Positions 16,282 to 24,019 of a DNA stretch of 64,000 nucleotides are shown one piece after another. This DNA is from Candidatus Villigracilis adiacens. GTDB taxonomy: Bacteria; Chloroflexota; Anaerolineae; Anaerolineales; Villigracilaceae. Under the pieces are notes generated by a model that worked only from the letters and a program-made list of their open reading frames with translations, made no database searches and was not told the DNA's origin. How positions within the stretch are numbered: the stretch's first letter is position 1; each line of letters starts with the position of its first letter. The DNA is taken from assembly GCA_016703605.1 (NCBI GenBank), contig JADJBU010000022.1, positions 248,001-312,000 of the forward strand, given 5' to 3'. The position numbers and the translations under genes are program-made.

Positions 16282-16703
16282 GGGTTTGTCCCCGGTTTCA
16301 GTCCATCCAATTTTATTCGAAGGGCTTCAAATTCCACATAATAAGCGGTACATATGGAGGAGGCGATCTGCGCCGCGGTCGCTTCGTCATAGGTATGCGA
16401 GGTCAGGTTTCGGCTTTGGATCATGTTCATCCACGCCTCACCGTTCTCGATCAAACCGGTTTTGAAGGCTTCGCGGGTGGCGTCACGCGAACCATATAGA
16501 TTTTGGACGCCGCGCCCATCCAGAAAGTCCTTCAAGGTATTCCACGCCAATTCATGGGTAAATTCGAATGCCTGAATCAGACCCTGCTCTTCTAATTTCG
16601 AGAGCGGGCGCACCTTTGCCAATTCAACCGCATCCCCAAGCTGCGACAAGGCTTTACCAAAGTGATTGAAGCGTTGAATCCAACGAATATCTTGATCAGA
16701 CAT
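16278..16703 (-). CDS. hepT: HEPN-domain toxin (HI0074-like nucleotidyltransferase partner)
   Basis: Helical 141-residue protein of the HI0074/HepT group. The RNase-type HEPN motif R-x4-H-x-Y is complete: R98, H103 and Y105 in SRNLTSHTYDEA. In characterised pairs this motif forms the RNase site and the Tyr is the target of AMPylation by the partner. The region around residues 44-60 (QAFEFTHELAWNTLKDFL) matches the conserved helix of the family. The ATG lies 6 bases after a TATAAT box on the minus strand with no ribosome site, so the message is probably leaderless. Confidence 0.9.
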   Translation of the reverse strand: MSDQDIRWIQRFNHFGKALSQLGDAVELAKVRPLSKLEEQGLIQAFEFTHELAWNTLKDFLDGRGVQNLYGSRDATREAFKTGLIENGEAWMNMIQSRNLTSHTYDEATAAQIASSICTAYYVEFEALRIKLDGLKPGTNP

Positions 16704-16709
16704 AAATCA

Positions 16710-16715
16710 ATTATA
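16710..16715 (-). promoter_or_regulatory. -10 box of the HEPN/MNT operon
   Basis: TATAAT on the minus strand ends 6 bases before the HEPN start codon at 16703. There is no Shine-Dalgarno sequence, so a leaderless transcript is likely. Confidence 0.6.
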
Positions 16716-16719
16716 CAGC

Positions 16720-16756
16720 AAACAAGAAGCCCCGAAGTTTTCACTCCAGGGCTTTT
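16720..16756 (-). terminator. Terminator of the glycine cleavage operon
   Basis: On the minus strand AAGCCC pairs with GGGCTT across a 16-base loop and is followed by CTTGTTT. It lies between the gcvPB stop and the HEPN promoter. Confidence 0.5.
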
Positions 16757-16781
16757 CGTTCACTGTTTACTAATCACTGCC

Positions 16782-18269
16782 TTACACCATTTCTTCGTAA
16801 TTCTCAGGCAGCCAGCAGCACAATACCAACTCCCTCGCCGCCTTCACCTCGTCCATGCGACCGAACTTGGTGGTGATCGGCGCATTGTGGAGCAGGTCGG
16901 GCTGGGACTTGGCTTCTTCCGCGATCTTGATCAGCGCGTCGGCAAACCTATCGAGGGTGTCTTTGTTCTCGGTCTCGGTCGGCTCGATCATCAGCGCTTC
17001 GGGGACGATGAGCGGGAAGTAGTTCGTCGGCGGGTGGAAGTTGTAATCCATGAGGCGCTTCGAAATATCCAACGCGCGCACATCGGAGCCTTCAAACTTG
17101 CCTTCCATGACGAACTCATGCATACAGATGCGGTCGTAGGGGATGTGATACGTGCCGCGCAGCCGGGCTTGCAGGTAGTTGGCGTTCAGCACCGCGTATT
17201 GAGCGATGTCCTTCAAACCATCCGGTCCATGCATGAGGATGTAGGTGTACGAGCGGACTAAACCGCCGCCGAAGTGACCGTGGAAGGCTTTCATGCGCCC
17301 GATGCTGTTCTTCGGGGTGACGAATCCATACAGGGGGGCGGTCTCGTCGTCGCCTTCTTCGATGATGCCCACCAGCGGCGAGGGGAGAAAGTCCGCGAGG
17401 CGCTGACTGACGCCGACGGGACCGGAACCCGGTCCGCCGCCTCCGTGCGGGACTGCGAAGGTTTTGTGCAAATTGAAGTGCATCACGTCGAAGCCGAGGT
17501 CGCCGGGGCGGACGATGCCGAGCAGGGCGTTGAGGTTCGCGCCATCGCCGTACATCAAGCCGCCGCAGTCCTTGACCAATTTCACGACTTCTTCGATGTG
17601 TTCATCGAACATGCCGAGCGTGTTCGGGTTGGTGAGCATCATGCCGACGACGGTATCGTCGCAGGCGGCTTTGAGTTTTTCCAGATCCACGTTGCCGCGC
17701 GAGTCGGAGGGGATGGTGACGACGGTGAATCCCAACATGCCGACCGAAGCGGGGTTGGTCCCATGCGCCGCGTCGGGGATGAGCATTTTGGTGCGTTTGG
17801 TATCGCCGCGCAGTTTGTGATACGCCGCCATCATCAACACGCCGGTGAATTCGCCGTGCGCGCCCGCGGCGGGTTGGAGAGTCACACCGGCAAAGCCGCT
17901 GATCTCTTTCAGCCATTCCTGCATTTCATACATCAATGCCAGGTTGCCTTGAACCGTTTCAATCGGCTGGAGCGGATGCGTGAACAAGAATCCCGGCAGG
18001 CGGCAGGTGTCTTCGTTGATCTTCGGGTTGTATTTCATGGTGCAGGAGCCGAGCGGGTAGAAGCCGCTGTCCACAGAGTAGTTGAAACTGGAGAGTTTCA
18101 TGTAGTGGCGCACAACGTCCACTTCGGCGAGCTCGGGCAGGGGCAACTCGGAGCGAAGCAAATGTTTGGGAGGCAGATCAACCGTCGGCACGTCTGAAGC
18201 GGGCATGGTCACGCCGCGCCGCCCGGGGGAGGAGAGTTCAAAAATGGTGGGTTCGACTATTTCAGCCAT
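16782..18269 (-). CDS. gcvPB: Glycine dehydrogenase (decarboxylating) subunit 2
   Basis: PLP-binding half of the P-protein of the glycine cleavage system; it decarboxylates glycine and passes the aminomethyl group to lipoyl-GcvH together with GcvPA. The 495-residue protein carries the PLP lysine at K269 in NLHKTFAVPHGGGGPG, preceded by GDGANLNALLGIVRPGD, and the GSCTMKYNPK motif. Length is normal for subunit 2. It starts one base after the gcvPA stop, so translation is coupled. The operon is under a glycine riboswitch, so it should be induced by glycine. Confidence 0.97.
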   Translation of the reverse strand: MAEIVEPTIFELSSPGRRGVTMPASDVPTVDLPPKHLLRSELPLPELAEVDVVRHYMKLSSFNYSVDSGFYPLGSCTMKYNPKINEDTCRLPGFLFTHPLQPIETVQGNLALMYEMQEWLKEISGFAGVTLQPAAGAHGEFTGVLMMAAYHKLRGDTKRTKMLIPDAAHGTNPASVGMLGFTVVTIPSDSRGNVDLEKLKAACDDTVVGMMLTNPNTLGMFDEHIEEVVKLVKDCGGLMYGDGANLNALLGIVRPGDLGFDVMHFNLHKTFAVPHGGGGPGSGPVGVSQRLADFLPSPLVGIIEEGDDETAPLYGFVTPKNSIGRMKAFHGHFGGGLVRSYTYILMHGPDGLKDIAQYAVLNANYLQARLRGTYHIPYDRICMHEFVMEGKFEGSDVRALDISKRLMDYNFHPPTNYFPLIVPEALMIEPTETENKDTLDRFADALIKIAEEAKSQPDLLHNAPITTKFGRMDEVKAARELVLCCWLPENYEEMV

Positions 18270-18270
18270 C

Positions 18271-19575
18271 TTACATCTCCTTCAACACTTCAACGAGCGT
18301 GTCAATTTCATCTTTGCTGTTCATCTCGGTCACAGCCACGAGGAGATGATTCTTCATGTCGGGATAATCCGCGCCGAGGTCGTAGCCGCCGAGGATGCCG
18401 TGATCGAGCAAATATTGATTGACTTCGCCCGCGGGCTTGGGCGTTTGCAAAACGAATTCATGGAAGAACGGCTCATCGAATTTGATCGAGAAGCCCTTGA
18501 CCTTCGCAAGTTCGTTCGCGGCGTAATGCGCCTTTTGATAGCAAAGATTCGCAACCTCCTGCAAACCCTGTTTGCCAAGCGTAGACATGTATACCGACGC
18601 GGCAAGCGCAAGCAAGCCCTGGTTGGTGCAGATGTTGGAAGTGGCGCGTTCGCGTTTGATGTGCTGTTCGCGGGCGGTCAATGTCAACACATACGAACGA
18701 TTGCCGCGCGCGTCCACCGTTTCGCCGACGAGACGCCCCGCCATTTTGTGGACGTAGGATTTTTTGGTGGTGAAGAAGCCGAGATACGGTCCGCCGTACC
18801 AGAGCGGGATGCCGAACGGCTGCGCTTCGCCGACGACGACATCCGCGCCCATCTCGCCGGGAGTCTTGAGCATCACCAGCGCGGTGGGATTCGCAACCAC
18901 GCAGACCAATGCGCCTTTCGCGTGCGCGTCTTCGATGAGTTTGGCGTAATCGTAGACGCGTCCAAAGAAATCGGGATATTGGACGACGACCATCATCGTC
19001 TTGTCGTCCACGAGGGACATCAACGCTTCGGGACCCGACCCGGAGTTGGTCGCGTCGTCCCCGGCTTCTTCCAGTCCCATGCCTTGTGAATACGTGCGGA
19101 TGACCTCCCGATACTGCGGGTGGACCGATGGCGACATGACGATCTTTTTTCGTTTGCCGCGGAATTGGGCAAACGCAAGATTGACCGCTTCGGCTGTGGC
19201 TGTCGCGCCGTCGTAGTGCGAGGCGTTCGAGACTTCCATGCCGGTGAGCGAAGCCATCAGCGATTGATACTCGAAGATGGCTTGCAAGGTGCCTTGTGAA
19301 ATCTCCGGCTGGTAGGGCGTGTACGCGGTATAGAACTCGCCGCGCCGCAGCATATGATCCACCACGCTTGGGATGTAGTGGTTGTACGCGCCTGCGCCGA
19401 GAAAGGAGATCAAATCCTGCCGCACATTCTCGTTACTGGATGCCATGTCCGCAAGATGAGCGGCGGCTTCCATTTCGGTCAACGCGGGGGGCAGGTCAAG
19501 TTCGGGGAAACGATGTTCTTTGGGAATGGCGTCGAAGAGATCGTCCAGCGTTTTGACGCCGACGGTCTTCAACAT
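18271..19575 (-). CDS. gcvPA: Glycine dehydrogenase (decarboxylating) subunit 1, start region frameshifted
   Basis: Partner subunit of GcvPB in glycine decarboxylation. The 434-residue protein has SFLGAGAYNHYIPSVVDHML, EFYTAYTPYQPEISQGTLQA, GDAQPFG-like GEAQPFGIPLWYGGPY and EQHIKRERATSNICTNQGL, all typical. The internal ATG at 19575 is the first start in frame, but it has no good ribosome site and omits the usual N-terminus. An ATG at 19615 with GGGAG upstream reads MTYIP, and removing one base from the G4 run at 19601-19604 would join it to SLPTERDAMLKTVGV, the expected start. This is either a sequence error or a real indel. Confidence 0.93.
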   Translation of the reverse strand: MLKTVGVKTLDDLFDAIPKEHRFPELDLPPALTEMEAAAHLADMASSNENVRQDLISFLGAGAYNHYIPSVVDHMLRRGEFYTAYTPYQPEISQGTLQAIFEYQSLMASLTGMEVSNASHYDGATATAEAVNLAFAQFRGKRKKIVMSPSVHPQYREVIRTYSQGMGLEEAGDDATNSGSGPEALMSLVDDKTMMVVVQYPDFFGRVYDYAKLIEDAHAKGALVCVVANPTALVMLKTPGEMGADVVVGEAQPFGIPLWYGGPYLGFFTTKKSYVHKMAGRLVGETVDARGNRSYVLTLTAREQHIKRERATSNICTNQGLLALAASVYMSTLGKQGLQEVANLCYQKAHYAANELAKVKGFSIKFDEPFFHEFVLQTPKPAGEVNQYLLDHGILGGYDLGADYPDMKNHLLVAVTEMNSKDEIDTLVEVLKEM

Positions 19576-19715
19576 CGCATCCCGTTCGGTGGGAAGAGAT
19601 GGGGATGTAGGTCATGGAGTTCTCCCTGTCATTCCGAGTCGCGAAGCAATCTCTTTGATATGGAATAATTGCTTGGTTGTGCGATCTTCGCTACTGGACT
19701 CTTTGCAATCGGACA

Positions 19716-20093
19716 TTAATGCGCCCTTCCTTCACAATACTTCTCATACTCAGCGGCATCCATCACATCGCCCATCGCGCCGCCTTCGATCTTGATCATC
19801 CAGCCTTCGCCATAGGGATCGGAGTTGAGCGTTTCCGGCTTGTCGGACAGTCCCTTGTTGACGGCGCCGACCTTGCCCGCGGCGGGAGCGTAAATCTCGG
19901 ACGAAGCCTTGACCGACTCCACCGAAGCGATGGCTTTGCCGACGGTCACTTCCTCGCCTTCATCCACGAGAATTTCAACGAAGACGATGTCCGAGAGTTG
20001 GTTCTGGGCGTAATCAGAGATTCCCACCGCGCCGGTCGCAGGGTCGAACCACTCATCAGATTTGGCGTACTTGAGATTGGAAGGGGTGTTCAT
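19716..20093 (-). CDS. gcvH: Glycine cleavage system H protein
   Basis: Lipoyl carrier of the glycine cleavage system, shuttling the aminomethyl group from GcvP to GcvT. The 125-residue protein has the family pattern GISDYAQNQLSDIVFVEI and the lipoylated lysine K62 in SVESVKASSEIYAP, with the C-terminal EGWMIKIE helix. An AGGAGATAAATT sequence precedes the ATG. It is the first gene behind the riboswitch and is 100 bases upstream of the probable true gcvPA start. gcvT, which would be expected nearby, is absent from this window. Confidence 0.97.
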   Translation of the reverse strand: MNTPSNLKYAKSDEWFDPATGAVGISDYAQNQLSDIVFVEILVDEGEEVTVGKAIASVESVKASSEIYAPAAGKVGAVNKGLSDKPETLNSDPYGEGWMIKIEGGAMGDVMDAAEYEKYCEGRAH

Positions 20094-20183
20094 AATTTAT
20101 CTCCTGTAGATTTTGTGTTGCGGCACTTATGTCGCAATTGCGGGGCGGCGACTTGAAAGTCGCGGTTCGGAAATCCGCGAATC

Positions 20184-20220
20184 AAAAGAGGACGCGCAAT
20201 ATTAATATCGCGCGTCCTCT
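20184..20220 (-). terminator. Riboswitch-linked intrinsic terminator
   Basis: On the minus strand AGAGGACGCGC (20220-20210) pairs with GCGCGTCCTCT (20197-20187) and is followed by TTTT. The 5' arm includes AGAGGAC, which is also the 3' end of the second glycine aptamer, so the two folds exclude one another. Confidence 0.8.
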
Positions 20221-20470
20221 GTAATGGAACCTGAGAGATTGGTTTAGAGATTAGAGATTAGATGAATAGAGATTAGTTTGTCGAACTATTCTCTATTCAT
20301 CTGTTCGCTAATCATCTAACTTTACACCGTCGGTATCTCTTGCGAGATTTTCCAGAGCGATTTTCGGCTGCAGGGTCCTTTTGCCTGAGAGATTCACCTG
20401 GTTTCGCCATGTCTCCAGATTTGCACCTTCGGCGTCCCGCCAGCGGCGGGATCTCTTCCCTAGCATCCGT
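20205..20470 (-). ncRNA. Tandem glycine riboswitch
   Basis: Leader of gcvH. Aptamer 1 (about 20470-20350) has the conserved core GGGAAGAGA, a CCCGCC/GGCGGG hairpin, GACGCCGAAGGTGCAAA, then CTCTCAGGCAAAAGGACC and CTCTGGA. Aptamer 2 (about 20345-20205) has ACCGACGGTGTAAA and CTCTCAGGTTCCATTACAGA. Between these two blocks its variable stem is greatly enlarged by AT-rich inverted words (AGATGAATAGAGA against TCTCTATTCATCT). The 3' end of aptamer 2 overlaps the 5' arm of a terminator, so glycine binding should favour read-through. Such ON control of gcv genes is established for this class. Confidence 0.93.
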
Positions 20471-20541
20471 TAAGTTGTAACTCAAATTCTAAGGTTGACG
20501 GGGATGAGAGTCAAGGGAAAACGGGCAGGAATCGTTTTTTG

Positions 20542-21306
20542 TTACTTTCGTCGCGTCACGGTTTTGGCTCGCGGCTTTCGTTCCACCTTCGGCGCATCCC
20601 TGCCCTTCAACGCATCCACTTCATCCCCGGTCAGGTATCTCCACTCGCGCGGCTTGAGATTTCCCAGTTTGAGCGTCCCGATCCGCATACGGACGATGCG
20701 CACAACCGGCAGCCCCAATAACTTCCCCACCTCGCGGATCTGACGTTTCTTCCCCTCGCCCATCACCACGCGGATCCACGCGCCCTTGCCGCTCGTCGAA
20801 AGGAAATTGACATGCGCAGGCTGGGTCTTGTCGCCGTCTTCGAGAACGACACCGCGGCGCCAGGCATCGATTTGTTCGCCGTCGGGTTTCCGCGCCAGCA
20901 AAACGCGATACTCCTTCTCATGCCCATAGCGCGGATGGGTCAGCTTATTCGTCAGCTCCCCGTCATTGGTCATCAGGATCAAACCCTCGGAGTCGAAGTC
21001 GAGCCGCCCCACCGGGTAGAGATGTCCTGCCACGGGAATCAGATCACGGACGGTTCTGCGGTCATCCTGCCCTTCCGCGGCAGATAACACGTTGCGCGGC
21101 TTGTACAAGGCGATGTAGACCAGCGCCTCGCGCTTCGCCAGAGCCTTGCCGTCCACCGTGACCGTATCCACCGCCAGGTCCGCTTTCTGCCCCAGTTCCG
21201 CGACTTTTCCATTGACGAAGACCCGCCTGTTGACAATATAATCCTCGCAGGCGCGGCGCGAACCGTACCCCGCCTGGGCTAAAAGTTTTTGTAATCGTTC
21301 CTGCAT
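20542..21306 (-). CDS. 16S/23S rRNA pseudouridine synthase, RsuA/RluB/E/F family
   Basis: Isomerises a specific uridine of rRNA to pseudouridine. The 254-residue protein has an N-terminal S4 RNA-binding domain (about 1-58, MQERLQKLLAQAGYGSRRAC) and a catalytic domain with GRLDFDSEGLILMTNDGEL, in which D103 is the nucleophile. The C-terminal tail after about residue 230 is Lys/Arg-rich. The length and S4 domain fit RluB best, but RsuA, RluE and RluF share the motif. It is preceded on the same strand by scpB and a membrane protein gene; scpB and this gene are often neighbours in bacteria. Confidence 0.92.
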   Translation of the reverse strand: MQERLQKLLAQAGYGSRRACEDYIVNRRVFVNGKVAELGQKADLAVDTVTVDGKALAKREALVYIALYKPRNVLSAAEGQDDRRTVRDLIPVAGHLYPVGRLDFDSEGLILMTNDGELTNKLTHPRYGHEKEYRVLLARKPDGEQIDAWRRGVVLEDGDKTQPAHVNFLSTSGKGAWIRVVMGEGKKRQIREVGKLLGLPVVRIVRMRIGTLKLGNLKPREWRYLTGDEVDALKGRDAPKVERKPRAKTVTRRK

Positions 21307-21329
21307 GGACGGGTTTATACCAGAGATGC

Positions 21330-22655
21330 CTATGGATGGATAGTGTCAGGGTTCTCAGCCTGCGCGGGTCTGATCTTGAGGAACTTGCGAAACAGCAGGA
21401 TGACCAACCCAAAAAGCCAGCCGCCAACCGCGGATGCGATCATCATCCCCTGCGCAACCCCGGACAGGGTTTTAAATAATTGAGCCAATTGCCCGGCGGG
21501 AGACAAATCCACAACTCCGACCTGCGTCAGATGCGGAATATTTTCAATCGTAATTAATACCAGCACAAGCGCATACGCCGTGACCGACATGAACATCTGA
21601 GTCCCGCCGAGGATGCCCTGGGTCAACGCATAGCCGAGCCAGTCTGAGAAGCGGTATTTCTCGCTGGACGGCGATACAGGCATACACATGAGCCCACAGA
21701 TCAGCCCCAAGCCAAGCCCGCCAATAACAGAAAATGGGATAAAAAGGACGGGAAAAACGCTCAACATATCGATCAAGAACGCCGTTTTATCCTGGATGAA
21801 AAAGTCCTGTAACACCCAGCCTGTAAAAAATATTGTAACTGCCAGCCAGACGCCGTAAAAGAACTTCCACAGCCCCGCTTCCTTCCAGGCGCGGAATATC
21901 CATCCCCAGGTCAGCCCGATGGGAAGCATGACCATTACAAGGCATCCGGTGTAACATGCGATCAGGATAAATATGGGAGGCGCGTTCAACCCTGTCAGAT
22001 TCTCGTCAATCATCACATTTGTCGCCGCCTCTTCCATGACCATAAAAGCCGCAATGGCAACGATAAAGCACACCGCGCCCGTCAGCGATAATGAATAAGC
22101 AGGAAGCCGAAAAAGCCATTCCTCCGAATCGCGCGGGGGTTTCCCCCACACATCCTCAAGATCAATGGAGGATGACAATCCGCCCAACGCGCCAAGCAGG
22201 ACGCATCCGATAACGATCGCGATAAAATTGAAATAGACCAGAGTGGCGCTTGAAACAATCGCGTCAACCAGCAGGGTTAAACCCTCCGTTACCCCCACTT
22301 CCCGGTAAAAGGCTTGCAAAACTTCTGCCTGCCCCGCAACCCCAAAACGAAACGCCCCGATGAAATCATAAATAATGCAACCGGCGATCAACCCCGAACC
22401 CGCCCCCGCCAGCAGGCTGCTCCGCCAGGTCTTCGACCAGTTCCACCGCGCCGCCACCCAGCCGAAGGCGAAGATCGTCAGCGCGCAAAAAATATATGCG
22501 GCAGTGGGGAGCCAGCCCGGAAAGGACGCCGCTTCCTTTTGATACGTCCAATCCTGCACAATGCCCCCCGGTTCCATCATATACCAGGGAAACCACAAGG
22601 CGGTCAGGCAAAACACCCCCGCAACGATCCCCGAACCCACAACTCGAATTCGCAT
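21330..22655 (-). CDS. Polytopic membrane protein of unknown function
   Basis: I do not recognise the family. The 441-residue protein is strongly hydrophobic with about ten membrane segments spaced along its length, a short basic N-terminus and a polar C-terminus. No transporter signature, Walker motif or catalytic motif is visible. The start at 22655 is chosen because GGAGGAATT precedes that ATG; the frame is open 21 codons further upstream but without a ribosome site. It lies between scpB and the pseudouridine synthase gene on the same strand. Confidence 0.7.
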   Translation of the reverse strand: MRIRVVGSGIVAGVFCLTALWFPWYMMEPGGIVQDWTYQKEAASFPGWLPTAAYIFCALTIFAFGWVAARWNWSKTWRSSLLAGAGSGLIAGCIIYDFIGAFRFGVAGQAEVLQAFYREVGVTEGLTLLVDAIVSSATLVYFNFIAIVIGCVLLGALGGLSSSIDLEDVWGKPPRDSEEWLFRLPAYSLSLTGAVCFIVAIAAFMVMEEAATNVMIDENLTGLNAPPIFILIACYTGCLVMVMLPIGLTWGWIFRAWKEAGLWKFFYGVWLAVTIFFTGWVLQDFFIQDKTAFLIDMLSVFPVLFIPFSVIGGLGLGLICGLMCMPVSPSSEKYRFSDWLGYALTQGILGGTQMFMSVTAYALVLVLITIENIPHLTQVGVVDLSPAGQLAQLFKTLSGVAQGMMIASAVGGWLFGLVILLFRKFLKIRPAQAENPDTIHP

Positions 22656-22776
22656 AATTCCTCCGATCCATTCTTCAAAGAGACTGAAAACACGGCTGGA
22701 ATTCGTTCGAAAAATCAAAGCATGGCGCGCAGGTTAGAACATCGTCCCCGCAGGGAGGTTCATGCCGCCTGCCTGG

Positions 22777-22797
22777 GCGAGATAAATCTCGCGGTAC
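22777..22797. repeat. GCGAGATAAATCTCGC palindrome with GGTAC
   Basis: A 16-base palindrome with a 2-base centre (22777-22792), followed by GGTAC. The same unit occurs at 43488-43503. It lies between scpB and the membrane protein gene, next to a TTCATGCCGCC word also found at 56713-56723. Confidence 0.75.
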
Positions 22798-22819
22798 TGC
22801 CCAACATCAGAAATTAAAT

Positions 22820-23389
22820 CTACCCCTTCAACAACTCCGTCTGTTCAGGGTCCGACTCCGCAGGCGCGGCAAGAGGCGGCAATTCCATCAACGAGTTCAA
22901 ACCGAAATGCTGTAAAAATTCCGGCGTGGTCGAATACAGGATCGGGCGTCCCGGTCCATCCGTTCTGCCCGATTCGAGGATCAAACCCTTGCTCAACAGA
23001 CTCTTCAACATCCCGTCGCTGTTCACCCCGCGGATCGAATCCACCTGCGGACGGGTCACCGGCTGTTGATAGGCAATGATGGCAAGCGTCTCCAGCGCCG
23101 CGCGGCTGAGATGTGTAACCGCCTCGAGACCCAAAAACGTCTCGACCAACCCCGCCAGTTCCGGCGCGGTGGTCAATTGCACGCGCCCGGCATTCCTTTG
23201 CAGGCGCAGCCCGCGGCCCTGCAATGAATCTTCGAGTTCCTTCAAGCCGCGCTCCACCACCGACGCCGTCACATCCAGCGCCTGCGACAACTGTTGAACC
23301 GGCACCGGCTCCGCCGAAACGAACAACATCGCCTCGATCTTCGCCGCCAGGCTCAACTCTTCATTGGAATTGGGTTGCGATTCGCCCAT
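22820..23389 (-). CDS. scpB: Segregation and condensation protein B
   Basis: Winged-helix (kite) subunit of the SMC-ScpAB condensin complex, needed for chromosome compaction and segregation. The 189-residue protein starts with LAAKIEAMLFVSAEPVPVQQLSQALD and has the central signature LSRAALETLAIIAYQQPVTRPQVDSIRGVNSD, followed by GRTDGPGRPILYSTTPEFLQHFGL. Length is normal. scpA is not adjacent here. It is divergent from a lipoprotein gene with only 41 bases between starts. Confidence 0.95.
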   Translation of the reverse strand: MGESQPNSNEELSLAAKIEAMLFVSAEPVPVQQLSQALDVTASVVERGLKELEDSLQGRGLRLQRNAGRVQLTTAPELAGLVETFLGLEAVTHLSRAALETLAIIAYQQPVTRPQVDSIRGVNSDGMLKSLLSKGLILESGRTDGPGRPILYSTTPEFLQHFGLNSLMELPPLAAPAESDPEQTELLKG

Positions 23390-23391
23390 GC

Positions 23392-23397
23392 TATAAT
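23392..23397 (+). promoter_or_regulatory. -10 box for the lipoprotein operon
   Basis: TATAAT lies 34 bases before the ATG at 23431 in the short divergent gap next to scpB. Confidence 0.5.
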
Positions 23398-23430
23398 TGC
23401 TCCGCCGTAAAATTATTCAGATACAAAATC

Positions 23431-24000
23431 ATGAAAACTAAAAACCATCTCATCCTGTTCATCGTCTCACTCGTCCTCGTGTCGCTGGCATGTTCCATTG
23501 ACGTGGGCGGGCCCGAATACCCGGCGCAGCCCGCGCCCTCCTCGCCCGCCGACGCCCAAACCATGCGCGACATGATCCAACAGGCAATCGTAACCGGCGC
23601 TGAAACCGGCGTCATCACCCTGCAAATCACCGAAAACCAGCTGACGGCCTTCATTGCCGAAAAGATCGCCCTGCAAACCGACCCGCCATTTACCGACCCG
23701 ATCATTCTGCTGCGAAACGGTCAAATGCAAATGTACGGGAAGATTACGCAAGGCTGGTTCACCGCCAACATGCTCATCGTCATGAACGTGACCATCGATC
23801 CCGCCACCGGCGAACCCATGATCCAGATCGCATCGGCTGACTTCGGTCCCTTCCCCGCGCCCGAAGGCGTCAACAACGCCATCAGCGCCGTCATCGACGA
23901 AGCCTTCACCGGCTCGTTCGGACCCGTCGCCAGCGGCTTTCGACTGGAAACCGTCACCATCGCAGACGGACTCATGACCATGACCGGACGAATCAAATAG
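23431..24000 (+). CDS. Predicted lipoprotein of unknown function
   Basis: The 189-residue protein has a lipoprotein signal peptide: a Lys-containing start, a hydrophobic core and the lipobox LVSLAC with C21 as the lipidated residue. A Pro/Ser-rich linker follows, then a domain in two similar alpha/beta halves with ITLQITENQLTAFIAEKI and GMPMQIAS-like strands (EPMIQIASADFGPFPAPEGV). The pattern of short beta strands around an exposed helix suggests a lipid-binding or LolA-like fold, but I cannot assign it. It is followed after 20 bases by the G5-domain lipoprotein, probably in one transcript. Confidence 0.75.
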   Translation: MKTKNHLILFIVSLVLVSLACSIDVGGPEYPAQPAPSSPADAQTMRDMIQQAIVTGAETGVITLQITENQLTAFIAEKIALQTDPPFTDPIILLRNGQMQMYGKITQGWFTANMLIVMNVTIDPATGEPMIQIASADFGPFPAPEGVNNAISAVIDEAFTGSFGPVASGFRLETVTIADGLMTMTGRIK

Positions 24001-24019
24001 CGGCTGGATTATACACGAC

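Noticed and set aside
17274..19089. Two long plus-strand frames across gcvPB and gcvPA
   Set aside because: Both are complements of well-conserved glycine decarboxylase genes and are His/Val/Gly-rich without domains.
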